A stretch of 55,043 nt of DNA from a bacterium (GTDB lineage Bacteria > Cyanobacteriota > Vampirovibrionia > Obscuribacterales > JAKAZS01): positions 1 through 55,043 of the forward strand of contig JAKAZS010000007.1 in NCBI GenBank assembly GCA_021815785.1, written 5' to 3'. A program made the translations under genes and the position numbers. Of this stretch, positions 1 through 10,664 are shown piece after piece (the first letter of the stretch is position 1; each line of letters begins with the position of its first letter). A model generated the notes under the pieces. The model had not been told where the DNA came from and searched no databases. It saw nothing but the letters and a program-made list of their open reading frames with translations.

Positions 1-166
1 CATGGCGGCAAATGCGTTCACGCGTTTCTTCATCAACTGCTTGCGAATTCATTGTCGCCAAATAATAAATTGGCTGATTAAGGGCAGTGGCTAATTCTTC
101 AGCAGCTTCAGATTTACCGGAGCGGGCACCACCAAGAATAAATGATAAATTTGTTAAATAACTCAA
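1..166 (-). CDS. cobU: Adenosylcobinamide kinase/guanylyltransferase (CobU/CobP), 5' part only
   Basis: Only the first 55 codons are in the window; the gene continues past the left edge. The frame begins at a TTG (164-166) just after an in-frame TAG, with an AGG about 9 nt upstream. It reads MSYLTNLSFILGGARSGKS, where GGARSGKS is the Walker A loop typical of CobU, followed by AAEELA and later DEETRERI, which matches the conserved acidic/ERI stretch of the family. CobU phosphorylates adenosylcobinamide and transfers GMP to it in late cobalamin assembly. It is divergent from the metalloprotease gene at 324. No cobalamin riboswitch is visible in the 157-bp gap. The family call is good from the motif; the rest of the protein is unseen. 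Confidence 0.8.
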   Translation of the reverse strand, partial: MSYLTNLSFILGGARSGKSEAAEELATALNQPIYYLATMNSQAVDEETRERICRH

Positions 167-323
167 GAAAATAACCTAAATGAATAAATAAATATAAAAA
201 AAATTTCACTAAATAACTAATAATATTAATGATAATACTATAATTATAATCAATAATACTTTTGCAAAATCTTCTATCTCTTTTGTATATACCAAATCCA
301 ACTCAACCCTAATTATATAAATA

Positions 324-824
324 ATGGCTGTAAACAATTTGGATATCCTGAAACTATATGAAAGTTTTATGATATCCTATACAAAAAAAATTAATGAAGC
401 TACTTTTAATGTTGCTTTTAATGGTGTGCGTATTGGTCAGGCTAAAAGAACCAGGCTGGCACAGATTAATTTAAAATCGAAAATTATCACTTATTCCCGT
501 TATGCCATTGAAAATGTACCCGAACGTGGTCGACGCTATTTGGTTATTCATGAATTAGCCCATGTCCTTGAGCCAAGTCATAATAAAAAATTCTGGGCTT
601 TAGTAAAAAGATATGAACCAGATTATAAAGCCGTTGAAAAAATGCTTGAACAAGCTTTTGTAAAAAATGTAAAACAAACTTTTGCTAAGAAAGGGGTTAA
701 TGATCATAAGGAAGTTAATTTATTTAATACAAATAATAATTTATCGATTGCTTTATTAGAAACACCTATAAGGTCTAGCCCTTTAACGACAAAAGTCATT
801 CAACTTAAATTTGACTTTATTTAA
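324..824 (+). CDS. YgjP/SprT-like zinc metalloprotease (DUF45 family)
   Basis: A 166-residue protein with the zinc motif HELAH at residues 76-80 and a third likely ligand, His86, in the context SHNKKFWALVKRYEPDY. This H-x3-FW-x5-6-P-D-Y context is the signature of the YgjP-like (DUF45, M48-related) predicted metal-dependent hydrolases. The N-terminal half contains a short basic strand region (GVRIGQAKRTRLAQINL) as in the family. The C-terminal ~50 residues are Lys/Asn-rich and not conserved in my recollection. No signal peptide or membrane segment is seen, so it is probably cytoplasmic. No SD precedes the ATG; another in-frame ATG lies at 369. The substrate is unknown. Confidence 0.8.
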   Translation: MAVNNLDILKLYESFMISYTKKINEATFNVAFNGVRIGQAKRTRLAQINLKSKIITYSRYAIENVPERGRRYLVIHELAHVLEPSHNKKFWALVKRYEPDYKAVEKMLEQAFVKNVKQTFAKKGVNDHKEVNLFNTNNNLSIALLETPIRSSPLTTKVIQLKFDFI

Positions 825-1157
825 GTTTCAGTAAATTTTCTTTAATACCATTTTTACAACCATAAAATTAAATTTAACTTTATTCTTTATTATTGTTTTC
901 CGGCAAAAAGGTTAATTTTTATTACAATTAAAGAAGTTTTTTGCAAGGTCTATGTCAGTTTATAAAGCTTAAATTAAGTGTTTACTAGGGGGACTAAGAA
1001 AATACTTATGATTGATACATATATCAGTCCTCAATAAAGTTACTTTTTGTAAGATTAAGTTAATACACGCCTAATTTAAAGATCGTTAATATATACATTC
1101 TTATATCTTTGCTGAGATTTTTAAGTTAGTAATTAATAAGAGGCCATTGAAATTATA
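825..1157. other. AT-rich intergenic region, no confident feature
   Basis: This 333-bp gap between the metalloprotease gene and fabF has no open frame longer than about ten codons with gene-like character. It must hold the fabF promoter, but I see no clear -35/-10 pair. An AGGGGG run at 987-992 precedes a nine-codon ATG frame (1008-1037) at a spacing of 15 nt, which I do not regard as a gene. No stable hairpin or riboswitch-like fold was recognised. Confidence 0.6.
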
Positions 1158-2423
1158 ATGAATACAAGACGAGTTGTAGTTACCGGCATGGGTGTAGTAA
1201 GCCCAGTAGGCATAGGTAAAGAAGACTTTTGGAAATCACTATTAGCTGGTAAAAGTGGGGTTGCCCGAATTAATCACTTTGATCCTGATGAAATTGGTTT
1301 GGAAGTTAAAATTGCTGCTGAAGTCAAAGACTTTGATATTAATTATTTCTATCCTGATAAACGTAAAGTTGGATCAATGCTGAAAGAAATGGATAAAGTG
1401 ACCCTTTTTTCCATGGTAGCAAGTCGCTTGGCGATTGAAGACGCCAAACTCGACATCCGTAAAACGGTAGCCGAAAGAGTTGGAACATTCATTGGTACAG
1501 GAGTTGGCGGTCTAATAACGACTACGGCCGATCACATTAAATTAATGGAAGGTGGTCCCAAAAAAATCGGTTTACGGTCGATTATAAGATTAATGCCTAA
1601 TGCACCATCAGGTCAAGTTGCCATTGAATATGGCGCGAAAGGAAGAGCTAAAAGTGATGCTACGGCTTGTGCTAGTGGTCTCGACTCATTGTTTGATGCT
1701 TTTATGTATATTAAAAACAATCGTGCTGATGTAATGATATCAGGTGGAGCTGAAGCTTGCATTAATCCTTTTAGTTTAGCTTCATTCAGTAATATGATGG
1801 CTTTATCCAAACGCAATGATACCCCTGAAAAAGCTAGCCGTCCGTTTAATGCTGATCGAGATGGATTTGTTATGGGGGAAGGATCAGTAATTTTAATTCT
1901 GGAAGAATTAGAACATGCTTTAAGGCGCAATGCTCAGATATACGCAGAAATCATTGGCGGTGGCGCTAGTTGTGATGCAACGCATATCGTAGCTCCAGAT
2001 GGAACTGGCGATGGAGCATCACGGGCAATTCGTGAAGCCCTGCGTGATGCTAATTTGGCGCCTAGTCAAATTGATTATATCAATGCTCATGGAACATCAA
2101 CTACGCTTAATGACGAAGTTGAAACCCTTGCAATCAAAAATGTCTTTGGGGATCATGCTTACAAATTAGCCGTATCAAGTACTAAATCGATGGTTGGACA
2201 TTTGCTTGGAGCCGCTGGCGTTATTGGCGCAGCAGCTACGGCTTTATCGATTACCCATCAAAAAATTCATCCAACTATCAATTATGAAAAACCTGATCCA
2301 AAATGCGATCTTGATTATGTTCCTAATGTATATCGCGAAGCAAAAGTTGAACATGCTTTAGTTGAAGCACTTGGCTTTGGTGGTCATAATACGGCATTGG
2401 TTATGAAGAAATATGTAGCATAA
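1158..2423 (+). CDS. fabF: 3-oxoacyl-[acyl-carrier-protein] synthase II (KAS II)
   Basis: A full-length 421-residue condensing enzyme of fatty-acid elongation, which joins malonyl-ACP to a growing acyl-ACP. The catalytic triad is intact: Cys171 in TACASG, His311 in NAHGTSTTLND and His348 in VGHLLGAAG, with Lys343 in STKSMVGH. The N-terminus MNTRRVVVTGMGVVSPVG is typical of FabF. The nearest SD-like sequence, GAGG at 1140-1143, is 14 nt from the ATG, which is long. The next gene starts with GTG one base after the stop, so fabF probably heads a transcript with the TPR protein. No acpP is adjacent, unlike many bacteria where acpP precedes fabF. It acts in the cytoplasm. Confidence 0.97.
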   Translation: MNTRRVVVTGMGVVSPVGIGKEDFWKSLLAGKSGVARINHFDPDEIGLEVKIAAEVKDFDINYFYPDKRKVGSMLKEMDKVTLFSMVASRLAIEDAKLDIRKTVAERVGTFIGTGVGGLITTTADHIKLMEGGPKKIGLRSIIRLMPNAPSGQVAIEYGAKGRAKSDATACASGLDSLFDAFMYIKNNRADVMISGGAEACINPFSLASFSNMMALSKRNDTPEKASRPFNADRDGFVMGEGSVILILEELEHALRRNAQIYAEIIGGGASCDATHIVAPDGTGDGASRAIREALRDANLAPSQIDYINAHGTSTTLNDEVETLAIKNVFGDHAYKLAVSSTKSMVGHLLGAAGVIGAAATALSITHQKIHPTINYEKPDPKCDLDYVPNVYREAKVEHALVEALGFGGHNTALVMKKYVA

Positions 2424-2424
2424 T

Positions 2425-3342
2425 GTGTTTGATTTATTAAAGAAATATTTTTTAGTACTCTGTATTTGTTTATTAACCCTAAATACAGTAAATTCAGAAG
2501 AGTTGTCAATAAATCAGTTGACAACAAGCCTCCCCCAATTTATAAAATTAGGGATAGATAATTTTAATCATTACCAGTTTAAAGTGGCCAGTCTTGAATT
2601 TGAACTAATTACGGCCTTAGCGCCTCGCGAATCAATTTATCAGCGTTACTATTTAAGCAGTTTATTGTTTAATGGTGAATTTGCCCATGCTTTTAGTGAA
2701 TTCTTAATTGTCATGGGACTGGCCAAGTCAACTGATTATTTACCAGCTGAAATCAATGAATTAACCACCAAGCTTAAACAGTTATATTTACAGTTAGCAG
2801 TATCGGCAATGCATAAAAGCAATTGGCAGGATGTTATTAAATTTACCCAAATGTACTTAGTCCACAGTCCTAATAGTCTTAAAGCCAAAAGACTACTAGC
2901 TTTTGCTTATGCTAATTTGAACAATTATGATTTAGCCGAAAAATACTATAATATCTGCCTTACGGCTAATCCGCAGGATTCTTCGTTAAGAGCTGATTTT
3001 GCCTATATGCTCGAAAGTATGGGAGATATCCATAAGGCTTATGAGCAAATTAAAGAAGCTAGCAAAAGTGCGCCTAATGTTACTGCCTTATATGTTGACC
3101 GTGCCTGGCTTTCTGAGGCTTGTAAAGATTATAGCGCAGCTTTAGATTCAATCGATGAAGCTATTAAATTAAGTCCAAATAGTCCTGGTTTGTGGATTCA
3201 TAAAGGTCGCATTTTAATTTCTTCAGGAAAAATTAATGAAGCACGAATCGCCCTTTTAAAGGTTTTGCAACTAGAGCCTGACTCGATTGCGGCCAAGGCA
3301 AGTTTAAAACAAATTTCCCAAAATAGTAAACCAGTAGATTAA
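2425..3342 (+). CDS. Secreted tetratricopeptide-repeat protein
   Basis: A 305-residue protein starting at GTG immediately after the fabF stop. Residues 1-24 (MFDLLKKYFLVLCICLLTLN...) form a signal peptide, likely cleaved near VNSEE, so the protein should be periplasmic or envelope-associated. The rest is helical repeats: from about residue 115 onward there are at least four TPR-like units with the usual pattern (A-x6-G/N-x3-A-x5-A-x4-P), for example LLAFAYANLNNYDLAEKYYNI, then units ending SAPN, SPNSPG and EPDS. The first half is less regular. TPRs mediate protein contacts; no catalytic motif is present. The tight spacing to fabF suggests co-transcription, but no functional link to lipid synthesis can be read from the sequence. 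Confidence 0.8.
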   Translation: MFDLLKKYFLVLCICLLTLNTVNSEELSINQLTTSLPQFIKLGIDNFNHYQFKVASLEFELITALAPRESIYQRYYLSSLLFNGEFAHAFSEFLIVMGLAKSTDYLPAEINELTTKLKQLYLQLAVSAMHKSNWQDVIKFTQMYLVHSPNSLKAKRLLAFAYANLNNYDLAEKYYNICLTANPQDSSLRADFAYMLESMGDIHKAYEQIKEASKSAPNVTALYVDRAWLSEACKDYSAALDSIDEAIKLSPNSPGLWIHKGRILISSGKINEARIALLKVLQLEPDSIAAKASLKQISQNSKPVD

Positions 3343-3400
3343 TATATTGAATAAAATTCTGTCAAGTGGATTATAATTAAGAATTAACCAGTTTACAATT

Positions 3401-3847
3401 TTGCGGTTTAATTTGACAATGCAAGCAATGTTAGCTCAGACTAAATATCTCTGGTTTAACACCAGTAAACGTCAGGAATTTATTCGAATTACTGATGAGG
3501 TAGCTAGTTTTGTCGATACCAGTAAAATTGTGGAAGGCCTTGTCTTAATTTCAGCCATGCATATAACGGCTGGAGTTTATGTCAATGATAATGAAAACGG
3601 GTTAATTGCTGATATTCAGGAATGGCTGGAAAAATTAGCTCCGGCTAATATAAATTATAAACATCATCAAACTGGTGAAGATAATGGTGATGCTCATTTG
3701 AAAAGAATGTTAATTAATCACCAGGTAACTGTACCCATTACAAATGGCAAATTAGATTTGGGCCCTTGGGAACAAATTTTTTATGCAGAATTTGATGGAC
3801 AAAGGAAGAAACGCTTAATTCTAAAAGCTATAGGTATAGGAAGGTAA
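3401..3847 (+). CDS. UPF0047/YjbQ family protein
   Basis: A 148-residue protein of the YjbQ family, for which weak thiamine-phosphate synthase activity has been described in E. coli; the physiological role is unsettled. The family core is clear: FIRITDEV, then [21 protein letters not shown] (the usual HTTA has become HITA, keeping the His), DAHLKRMLI, and the ending [17 protein letters not shown], matching the G-x-WQ-x-I-x3-EFDGPR signature. The longest frame opens with TTG at 3401; ATGs at 3419 and 3428 are equally possible, and no SD separates them. The glnN ATG follows four bases after the stop, so the two genes are probably co-transcribed. Confidence 0.88.
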   Translation: MRFNLTMQAMLAQTKYLWFNTSKRQEFIRITDEVASFVDTSKIVEGLVLISAMHITAGVYVNDNENGLIADIQEWLEKLAPANINYKHHQTGEDNGDAHLKRMLINHQVTVPITNGKLDLGPWEQIFYAEFDGQRKKRLILKAIGIGR

Positions 3848-3851
3848 AATT

Positions 3852-6110
3852 ATGACAAATACAACATATTCAGAATCAAAACCCAATTTTATGTCTTCGG
3901 TTAATTTTAATCCGAATCGTAATCAATCCCGCAAAAAGGCAAGTCAGCAAATTATGAATCGTAGCAATTATGTAAATACCAATATGTCTAATGATTTTAA
4001 AATTGGCGATATTTTTGGCATTAATGTTTTTAATCGTCAAGTCATGTCTACTTTATTGCCTAAACCAGTTTATAAATCATTGGTTCAATCGCTGGATAGA
4101 GGCGAACGATTAGACCCCAGTATTGCCGATGTAGTTGCTAATGCCATGAAAGACTGGGCGATCTCTAAAGGGGCAACCCATTTTTGTCATTGGTTTTTAC
4201 CGATGACTGGTCTTAGTGCCGAAAAGCATGATTCGTTTTTGGTTTCGGCTAACGATAGTGGTGCTATCATTGAATTTTCCGGACAGAATCTATTGTTAGG
4301 CGAACCAGATGCATCAAGCTTTCCCTCTGGCGGTATAAGATCTACTTTTGAAGCTCGTGGATATACCGGTTGGGACCCAACCAGTCCAGCATTTATTATG
4401 GAAAGTGTAAATGGAAAAACCTTATGTATTCCCTCGATTTTTTGTTCGTTTAGCGGACATGCCTTAGACAAAAAGACACCATTACTACGTTCTATGGATG
4501 CTTTAAATAGAGCCGCCTTAAGGTTATTAAACTTGCTTGGTAATACAGCGCCATCTCGAATTATTTCAACCGTTGGACCCGAACAAGAATACTTTCTTAT
4601 TGATGAAGCTTATTATCTTTCCCGGCCAGACTTGATTAATTCCGGTCGAGCCTTGTTTGGTGCCAAACCACCTAAAGGTCAGGAAATGGAAGATCATTAC
4701 TGGGGATCGATTAAAGAACGTGTTTTAGCTTTTATGATTGACAGTGAGTATGAACTTTATAAATTAGGTGTTCCCGTTAAAACCCGACATAATGAAGTAG
4801 CCCCAGCTCAATTTGAAGTAGCTCCAGTTTTTGAAACCAGTAATATTGCCTGTGATCATAATATGCTGTTAATGGAAGTATTTCGCAAAACTGCCCAAAA
4901 ACATGGTTTACGTTGCCTCTTACATGAAAAACCGTTTAGTGGTGTAAATGGCAGTGGTAAGCATAACAACTGGTCGTTGGCTGATGATCTAGGTAATAAT
5001 CTGCTCGATCCAGGTTCAACGCCATCCGAAAATTCGCAATTTTTAGTAATGCTCACCTGCGTCATTTTAGCGGTAAGTAAATATGGCAATTTACTCAGGG
5101 CTAGCGTAGCCTCAGCTGGTAACGATCATCGTTTAGGTGCTAATGAAGCGCCACCAGCTATTATGAGTATTTATCTGGGTGATAAATTGAGCCAGATTAT
5201 TGAAAGTCTGGTATCAGGTAAAAAAGAGGTTAAAGGTAATCATGGATTACCAATTGAAATTGGGGTATCACTTCTACCTAATTTACCCCGTCATGATTCC
5301 GACCGCAACCGTACTTCACCTTTTGCTTTTACCGGTAATAAATTCGAATTTCGGGCAGTTGGCTCCAGTCAGTCAATAGCTTTTCCCAATACAGTAACCA
5401 ATGTAATTGTTGCTGAAGCGATGAAAATCATTGCTAATGATATTGAAGCCCATTTAAAGAAAGGTCAGGATCTTAATGACAGTATTGCCACCGTTTTACA
5501 AAAAACGTTAAAAGAACATCAGAAAATTATTTTTAATGGTGATAATTACAGTAAGGAATGGCATGAGGAAGCAGCTAAACGCGGTCTGCCAAATTATAAA
5601 AATACGGTGGAATCATTGCCCAGTTTAATGGCCAAAGAATCGGTTGAATTATTTTCCAGTCATGGAGTTTTAACCGAGGCTGAATTAAATAGTCGTTATA
5701 TAATAATGCTGGAAAACTATATAAAAACCATTGCAATTGAAGCCTCACTTACAGCAAATCTAGCCCAAACCGTTATACTACCTCCTTGCTTAGAATATCA
5801 GGCACGACTAGCTCAAACGATAGCAACCAGTAAAATAGCCATGCCCAATATTATGCAGACTGCCCAAGAAGAAATTTTACGAGAATTATCTAGTAAAATA
5901 AATGATTTCTATCGTTCAATTGAAGTTTTAGAAACTTTAATTAAAAGTGGTGGCGAAAATCATGAATTGCTTAATGAAGCTCAGTACTATGAACAGGAAG
6001 TCTTGGCCGCAATGAAAGAAGTTCGCAAATTTGCGGATCAATTAGAGTTATTTGTTGATGATTCACTTTGGCCAATGCCAAAGTTTAGAGAAATGCTTTA
6101 TATCTATTAA
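3852..6110 (+). CDS. glnN: Glutamine synthetase type III
   Basis: A 752-residue protein, the length expected of GSIII (about 700-750) rather than the ~470 of type I. It makes glutamine from glutamate, ammonium and ATP. Diagnostic segments in order are [10 protein letters not shown] (~residue 241), [15 protein letters not shown] (~317), [19 protein letters not shown] (~358) and [15 protein letters not shown] (~423), all characteristic of GlnN. The N-terminal ~50 residues are polar and variable. AGGAAGG sits 7 nt before the ATG, a strong SD. It follows yjbQ by four bases. GSIII is common in cyanobacteria and Bacteroidetes. No NtcA-like or PII-related element was recognised upstream. Confidence 0.96.
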   Translation: MTNTTYSESKPNFMSSVNFNPNRNQSRKKASQQIMNRSNYVNTNMSNDFKIGDIFGINVFNRQVMSTLLPKPVYKSLVQSLDRGERLDPSIADVVANAMKDWAISKGATHFCHWFLPMTGLSAEKHDSFLVSANDSGAIIEFSGQNLLLGEPDASSFPSGGIRSTFEARGYTGWDPTSPAFIMESVNGKTLCIPSIFCSFSGHALDKKTPLLRSMDALNRAALRLLNLLGNTAPSRIISTVGPEQEYFLIDEAYYLSRPDLINSGRALFGAKPPKGQEMEDHYWGSIKERVLAFMIDSEYELYKLGVPVKTRHNEVAPAQFEVAPVFETSNIACDHNMLLMEVFRKTAQKHGLRCLLHEKPFSGVNGSGKHNNWSLADDLGNNLLDPGSTPSENSQFLVMLTCVILAVSKYGNLLRASVASAGNDHRLGANEAPPAIMSIYLGDKLSQIIESLVSGKKEVKGNHGLPIEIGVSLLPNLPRHDSDRNRTSPFAFTGNKFEFRAVGSSQSIAFPNTVTNVIVAEAMKIIANDIEAHLKKGQDLNDSIATVLQKTLKEHQKIIFNGDNYSKEWHEEAAKRGLPNYKNTVESLPSLMAKESVELFSSHGVLTEAELNSRYIIMLENYIKTIAIEASLTANLAQTVILPPCLEYQARLAQTIATSKIAMPNIMQTAQEEILRELSSKINDFYRSIEVLETLIKSGGENHELLNEAQYYEQEVLAAMKEVRKFADQLELFVDDSLWPMPKFREMLYIY

Positions 6111-6167
6111 TTTCAAGATAAAGCTTCAATATTGTACTGTATAAGTAATTTTAAGGATTGAAACATC

Positions 6168-7136
6168 ATGATAAGAAAAAAAATCACTATTTTAGGCTCA
6201 GGAGCTAGTGGCTTAACAGCAGCAGTTTATGCTGGCCGTGCCAATCTTGAGCCATTGGTTATTCAAGGACTTCAAGCTGGTGGTCAGTTAACGATAACAA
6301 CTGATGTAGAAAATTTTCCTGGTTTTCCTGAAGGCATTCAAGGTCCTGATCTTATGGAAGCAATGCATAAACAAGCTGAGCGCTTTGGTACTCAGTTTAT
6401 ATATGACAATGCCCAAATGGTTGATTTAAAAAAACGACCTTTTGTCGTTAAAACTTCTAGTGAAGAAATTATAACCGATAGTTTGTTAATTTGCACTGGG
6501 GCTAGTGCTAAATTATTAGGGATTGAATCGGAATCTAAGTTAATGGGTCATGGTGTTTCAGCTTGTGCAACTTGCGATGGTTTCTTCTTTAAAGACCTTA
6601 AAGTATATGTAGTTGGTGGTGGTGATACCGCTTTAGAAGAAGCAGTGTTTTTAACAAGATTTGCCAAGTCGGTTACCTTAATTCATCGCCGTGAAAATTT
6701 CCGCGCTTCAGCTATTATGGTTGAGCGAGCTAAAAATAATCCTAAAATTGATTTTATTTTAAATAGTGTAGTTGAAGAAATTTATGATGTTGAATCTGGT
6801 TCAGTCAACGGACTTTTAGTTAAAAACATTAAAACCAATGAAAAGACTAAGTTAGAAGCTGATGGTGTTTTTATTGCCATTGGACATCATCCCAATACTG
6901 ATTTATTTGCTAACCAGCTTGAACTTGATGAATCAGGATACATTATAACTGATGGTGTTAAAACGAATATACCTGGTGTCTTTGCTGCTGGTGATGTAAT
7001 GGATACAGTCTATAAACAAGCCGTAACAGCAGCTGGCAGCGGCTGTAGGGCAGCGCTTGAAGCACAGTGGTATCTAGAAAATCTGGAAGCTAATTCAGAT
7101 CATGATGGCGCTAAGGAAAAAATGCTTGTTGACTAA
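6168..7136 (+). CDS. trxB: Thioredoxin-disulfide reductase
   Basis: A 322-residue NADPH-dependent flavoprotein that reduces thioredoxin. The FAD-binding GSGASG lies at residues 10-15, the redox-active disulfide CATC at 133-136, the NADPH fold GGGDTA at 150-155 followed by HRRENFRA, and the C-terminal FAD motif with GVFAAGDV. Length and order match low-molecular-weight TrxB. AAGGA lies about 10 nt before the ATG. The downstream glycosyltransferase frame overlaps its 3' end. No thioredoxin gene is adjacent, but the DUF255 protein two genes downstream and the small protein at 18061 carry thioredoxin-like Cys motifs and could be clients (inference). Confidence 0.96.
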   Translation: MIRKKITILGSGASGLTAAVYAGRANLEPLVIQGLQAGGQLTITTDVENFPGFPEGIQGPDLMEAMHKQAERFGTQFIYDNAQMVDLKKRPFVVKTSSEEIITDSLLICTGASAKLLGIESESKLMGHGVSACATCDGFFFKDLKVYVVGGGDTALEEAVFLTRFAKSVTLIHRRENFRASAIMVERAKNNPKIDFILNSVVEEIYDVESGSVNGLLVKNIKTNEKTKLEADGVFIAIGHHPNTDLFANQLELDESGYIITDGVKTNIPGVFAAGDVMDTVYKQAVTAAGSGCRAALEAQWYLENLEANSDHDGAKEKMLVD

Positions 7137-8274
7137 TGTTGATTTAAAGCATATAGCCATATTGGTTCGAAATTTTACCGCTTTTGGTGGATTAGAAGGA
7201 TATAATTTTAAATTAATTCAGGGCTTGTTAAATCAAGATTTCGAAGTTACGGTTATTTGTGAACAAAACACTGCGGAATTCTCTCATAAAAATTTAACTG
7301 TTTATGAAAGTTTAAAGTGTAATACCAAACTCAAGTATTCCGAAAAGCTTAAATGGTATTATCATACCAGTAATAATTTGTTGCAAAATCATTCCTTCGA
7401 TTTAATTCATAGCCAGCAAGTACCAACAAATTATGCCAATGTAGTTACCTTTCATAATCATACCATTCAACGACAAATTAATGCCGGTACACCGTTTGAG
7501 AACCTGGTAAATAACTATAAAGCGAAATTTACAGCAAAATATAAATTGCAAAATTATTATGATGAAATTTTAGCTAAATCCGCGCAAAGTTTAATTTTTC
7601 CGTCTTTTCAAGCCTTAGCAGATTATCGTCAAACCTATCAAATAAATTCTCAAGATAATTTATTTGTTGCCTATCCTGGACTCGAGCCAGAAATTAATCT
7701 CGATTACAGTAAGGATCAAAATAATATTTTATTTATTGGTAAAGGTTACCGACGTAAAGGGCTAGATATATTATTAAAAGCTGTAAGTAAATTGATTCAG
7801 GATAATATTCCAGTTAAACTTAATATTATTGGTTTAAAATTAACCACAGCCTATAAATTGCGCTTAAAAATTTTAGGTCTTGAAAATAATGTATTTTTTC
7901 ATGGCTCCATTTATAATCTTAAAGATTTTTTTGCTTTCAGTGATATTATTGTCCAAGTATCTCGTATTGAAACTTTTGGCATGTCGGTGCTAGAAGCTAT
8001 GCAATATCACGTATTGCCTGTAGTCAGTCGCAATTGTGGTATAAGTGAAATTTTTCAAAACGATGTTAATGGAATAATAATTAATAATTATCTGGGCGTA
8101 ACTGAATTATCAGAAAAATTAAAAATGCTGATAACTAACCAAAGTTTAAGACATAAAATTGTCTGTAATGCCCAAGAATTAAGCCATAAGTTTTCCTGGG
8201 ACAAAACGGTAACAGATACATTAAAAGCCTATGAATACGCTTTAAAGGAAATGCACAATGTCACAAACAGATAA
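7126..8274 (+). CDS. Glycosyltransferase family 4
   Basis: A GT-B fold retaining glycosyltransferase of about 382 residues. The N-terminal domain begins [19 protein letters not shown], with the G-G-x-E-x-Y acceptor-loop pattern of GT4 enzymes. The C-terminal domain has a Lys-Gly-Arg-Lys-rich donor loop ([16 protein letters not shown]) and the EX7E motif in [11 protein letters not shown]. The open frame extends back to ATG 7102 inside trxB, but TTG 7126 has AAGGA 8 nt upstream, so I prefer it; the overlap with trxB is then 11 nt. The stop lies inside the next gene (overlap 17 nt), so translation is probably coupled. The likely role is envelope polysaccharide or LPS core synthesis; donor and acceptor are unknown. 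Confidence 0.85.
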   Translation: MLTNVDLKHIAILVRNFTAFGGLEGYNFKLIQGLLNQDFEVTVICEQNTAEFSHKNLTVYESLKCNTKLKYSEKLKWYYHTSNNLLQNHSFDLIHSQQVPTNYANVVTFHNHTIQRQINAGTPFENLVNNYKAKFTAKYKLQNYYDEILAKSAQSLIFPSFQALADYRQTYQINSQDNLFVAYPGLEPEINLDYSKDQNNILFIGKGYRRKGLDILLKAVSKLIQDNIPVKLNIIGLKLTTAYKLRLKILGLENNVFFHGSIYNLKDFFAFSDIIVQVSRIETFGMSVLEAMQYHVLPVVSRNCGISEIFQNDVNGIIINNYLGVTELSEKLKMLITNQSLRHKIVCNAQELSHKFSWDKTVTDTLKAYEYALKEMHNVTNR

Positions 8275-10342
8275 AACTTTCAAACAGCCAAATCGCTTAA
8301 TTAATGAAACAAGTACTTATTTGTTACAACATGCTTATAATGAAGTTAACTGGTATCCCTGGGGCAATGAAGCTATAAATTTAGCTAAAACCCAAAACAA
8401 GCCAATATTTTTATCTATTGGTTATTCGGCCTGCCATTGGTGTCATGTCATGGAACATGAATCATTTAACGACCCCCAGATAGCCAAAATCATGAATGAT
8501 AATTTTATTAATATTAAAGTAGACCGTGAAGAGCGGCCTGATCTTGATGAAATTTATATGAAAGCCGTTCAGATAATTTCGCATCATGGCGGTTGGCCAA
8601 TGAGTGTATTTTTAACTACGGATTTAAAGCCATTTTTTGGTGGTACTTATTTCCCGCCTGAAGACAGCCATTCACTGCCAGGTTTTAAAAAAGTTTTAAA
8701 TACTTTAGCTAAACTTTATCATGAGAGTATAGATGATATTAATAATAGTGCCAGTGAAATAATTGCGCTTATGCAATCAATGGACAACTGGCAGACTGGT
8801 TCTAATGCTAAAATTGATTTTGAATTGATTTTAAATAAATTTTTAACCAATGCAGATATGCTTTATGGTGGCTTTGGCAATCAGCCAAAATTTCCTAATC
8901 CCGGAAATTTATTATTTCTATTAAACTTAAGTTTAAAAATTGACAGTGAAAAGCTAAAGCTATTTTTACAAACCACTCTAGATAAAATGGCTATTGGCGG
9001 TATATTCGATCAGTTAGGCGGTGGCTTTGCTCGTTATGCAACCGATAACAAATGGCATATTCCCCATTTTGAAAAAATGCTTTATGATAATGCGCAATTA
9101 GCCTATGTATATTTAAAAGGCTATTTAATCTTTAATAATACATTTTATTTAGAAATTGCCAGAAAAACCTTAGATTTTGTCTTAAACAATTTAAAGGATT
9201 CTAGTGGTGGCATTTTATCAAGCCTAGATGCTGATACCACCGAAGGGGAAGGTCATTACTATGTTTTTACCATCGCTGAAATTAAGTCGGTATTAAATAA
9301 AGACGAATTCGATTTTGTCAGTAAAATTTACGATCTTAAAGATACTGGAAATTTTGAACACCAAAAAAATATTTTATACTTAAAAGCCAATCCGGAAAAT
9401 CTTTGCTCCGGATTGGCATTATCGATGGTGGATTTTAAGGCAAAATTAGCCAAGGTCAATCAAAAATTGTTGGACTATCGACGCAAGCGACCTAATCCTT
9501 CAATAGATCAAAAAATTATCACATCCTGGAATTGTTTAATGGTTGTTAGTTTGGTTTATGCCTATAATATAACTAAAAATATTGACTATTTAGAAACCGC
9601 TAAATCGATAACTGATTTTATTTTAGCTAAACTAGTGATAAATGGTAATGTAATGCATTCAATTGCTCAAAATAAAACGAGTATTTACGGATTTCTCGAT
9701 GACTGGTCATATTTTGTTATGGCTTTGTTAGAATTAGCCCAAACTGTTCCTGAAGCCAAATATCTAAATTTAGCTATTGATTTTACGAATAAAATCATGA
9801 CACAGTTTTCTGCCGATAATGATTTCTATTATACTTCAAATAACCAAGCCGAAAAATTGGTTATTCGACCTAAACATATTTATGATACGGTTTATCCATC
9901 AGGTTTATCGGTTTTAGTAGCCAATTTCCTTAAACTTTTCCAGTTTACAAATTATCAGCCCTATCAAGATATGGCGTTGGGAATAATTGATAAATATCAA
10001 GGTCAAATGGTTGAAGTACCCCAACAATGGGGGTATATGTTAAATGCTATTTTAGCTAATGAAAATGCTTGTCTTATTTTGTTAGCAAATCCTGAAAATG
10101 ATTCTTATGATGATTTTATGACTATGATTTATCAAAAATATTTAGCTGATAAAAATATGCTGGTTTTAACACCAGCGATGCTAAATGAATTTTTAACCAG
10201 ACAAGAATTTTCGCAATGCCTTAGCCTCCAGAATAAGGAATTAGTTCAAGGCAAGACAACATTATATTATTGTGAAAATTATACCTGTAAAGAACCCATT
10301 AACGATTTAAATAAATTACAAAATTTTAGTTTTAAGGAGTAA
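8258..10342 (+). CDS. DUF255 thioredoxin-like domain protein (YyaL/SPATA20 family)
   Basis: A 694-residue protein of the YyaL family: an N-terminal thioredoxin-fold DUF255 domain (about residues 9-170) followed by an (alpha/alpha)6-barrel region related to sugar epimerases/glycosidases. The hallmark [19 protein letters not shown], the CHWC motif at 59-62 in [14 protein letters not shown], the downstream [14 protein letters not shown] and [10 protein letters not shown] are all family signatures. The function is not established; redox activity is presumed from the CxxC. AAAGGAA precedes the ATG by about 7 nt. It overlaps the GT4 stop by 17 nt and precedes a small membrane protein by five bases, completing an apparent four-gene unit with trxB. 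Confidence 0.92.
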   Translation: MSQTDKTFKQPNRLINETSTYLLQHAYNEVNWYPWGNEAINLAKTQNKPIFLSIGYSACHWCHVMEHESFNDPQIAKIMNDNFINIKVDREERPDLDEIYMKAVQIISHHGGWPMSVFLTTDLKPFFGGTYFPPEDSHSLPGFKKVLNTLAKLYHESIDDINNSASEIIALMQSMDNWQTGSNAKIDFELILNKFLTNADMLYGGFGNQPKFPNPGNLLFLLNLSLKIDSEKLKLFLQTTLDKMAIGGIFDQLGGGFARYATDNKWHIPHFEKMLYDNAQLAYVYLKGYLIFNNTFYLEIARKTLDFVLNNLKDSSGGILSSLDADTTEGEGHYYVFTIAEIKSVLNKDEFDFVSKIYDLKDTGNFEHQKNILYLKANPENLCSGLALSMVDFKAKLAKVNQKLLDYRRKRPNPSIDQKIITSWNCLMVVSLVYAYNITKNIDYLETAKSITDFILAKLVINGNVMHSIAQNKTSIYGFLDDWSYFVMALLELAQTVPEAKYLNLAIDFTNKIMTQFSADNDFYYTSNNQAEKLVIRPKHIYDTVYPSGLSVLVANFLKLFQFTNYQPYQDMALGIIDKYQGQMVEVPQQWGYMLNAILANENACLILLANPENDSYDDFMTMIYQKYLADKNMLVLTPAMLNEFLTRQEFSQCLSLQNKELVQGKTTLYYCENYTCKEPINDLNKLQNFSFKE

Positions 10343-10347
10343 AGCCT

Positions 10348-10611
10348 ATGGTCAATGATCTAAATGAAGATAAAAGTATAGCAAAAGCTGAATTAATCCA
10401 AGGTATAAAAGCTTTGTATATTCCCTTATCATCATTTCTAGCGTGTGTTATTATGGCTGGCGGTGTCTATTTAATCATTAACGGTGAACCGTTTGGTTAT
10501 TTTATGTTTACCCTAGCCATAGTAATTATTATAAGTGCTATTTTTGCATTTTTAACGTTTCAAAATAGTTTAAGAGCCCAAGGAAAAATTTTAGATAAAG
10601 AAGATCAGTAA
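10348..10611 (+). CDS. Small two-TM membrane protein
   Basis: An 87-residue protein with two hydrophobic segments, at about residues 28-47 (LYIPLSSFLACVIMAGGVYLII region) and 50-72 (YFMFTLAIVIIISAIFAFL), and a charged C-terminus. AAGGAG about 9 nt before the ATG and the five-base gap to the DUF255 gene support it as a real gene at the end of that transcript. I do not recognise a family and assign no function. Confidence 0.7.
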   Translation: MVNDLNEDKSIAKAELIQGIKALYIPLSSFLACVIMAGGVYLIINGEPFGYFMFTLAIVIIISAIFAFLTFQNSLRAQGKILDKEDQ

Positions 10612-10664
10612 AAATAATGATTACTTTATTAAGGCAAAATCAGTAACATAGTGATGACATTAAC

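Noticed and set aside
1008..1037. Nine-codon frame with AGGGGG upstream, before fabF
   Set aside because: The spacing of 15 nt is too long and the peptide has no feature of an attenuator; likely chance.
1613..1930. Minus-strand frame inside fabF
   Set aside because: Antisense shadow of a strongly conserved gene.
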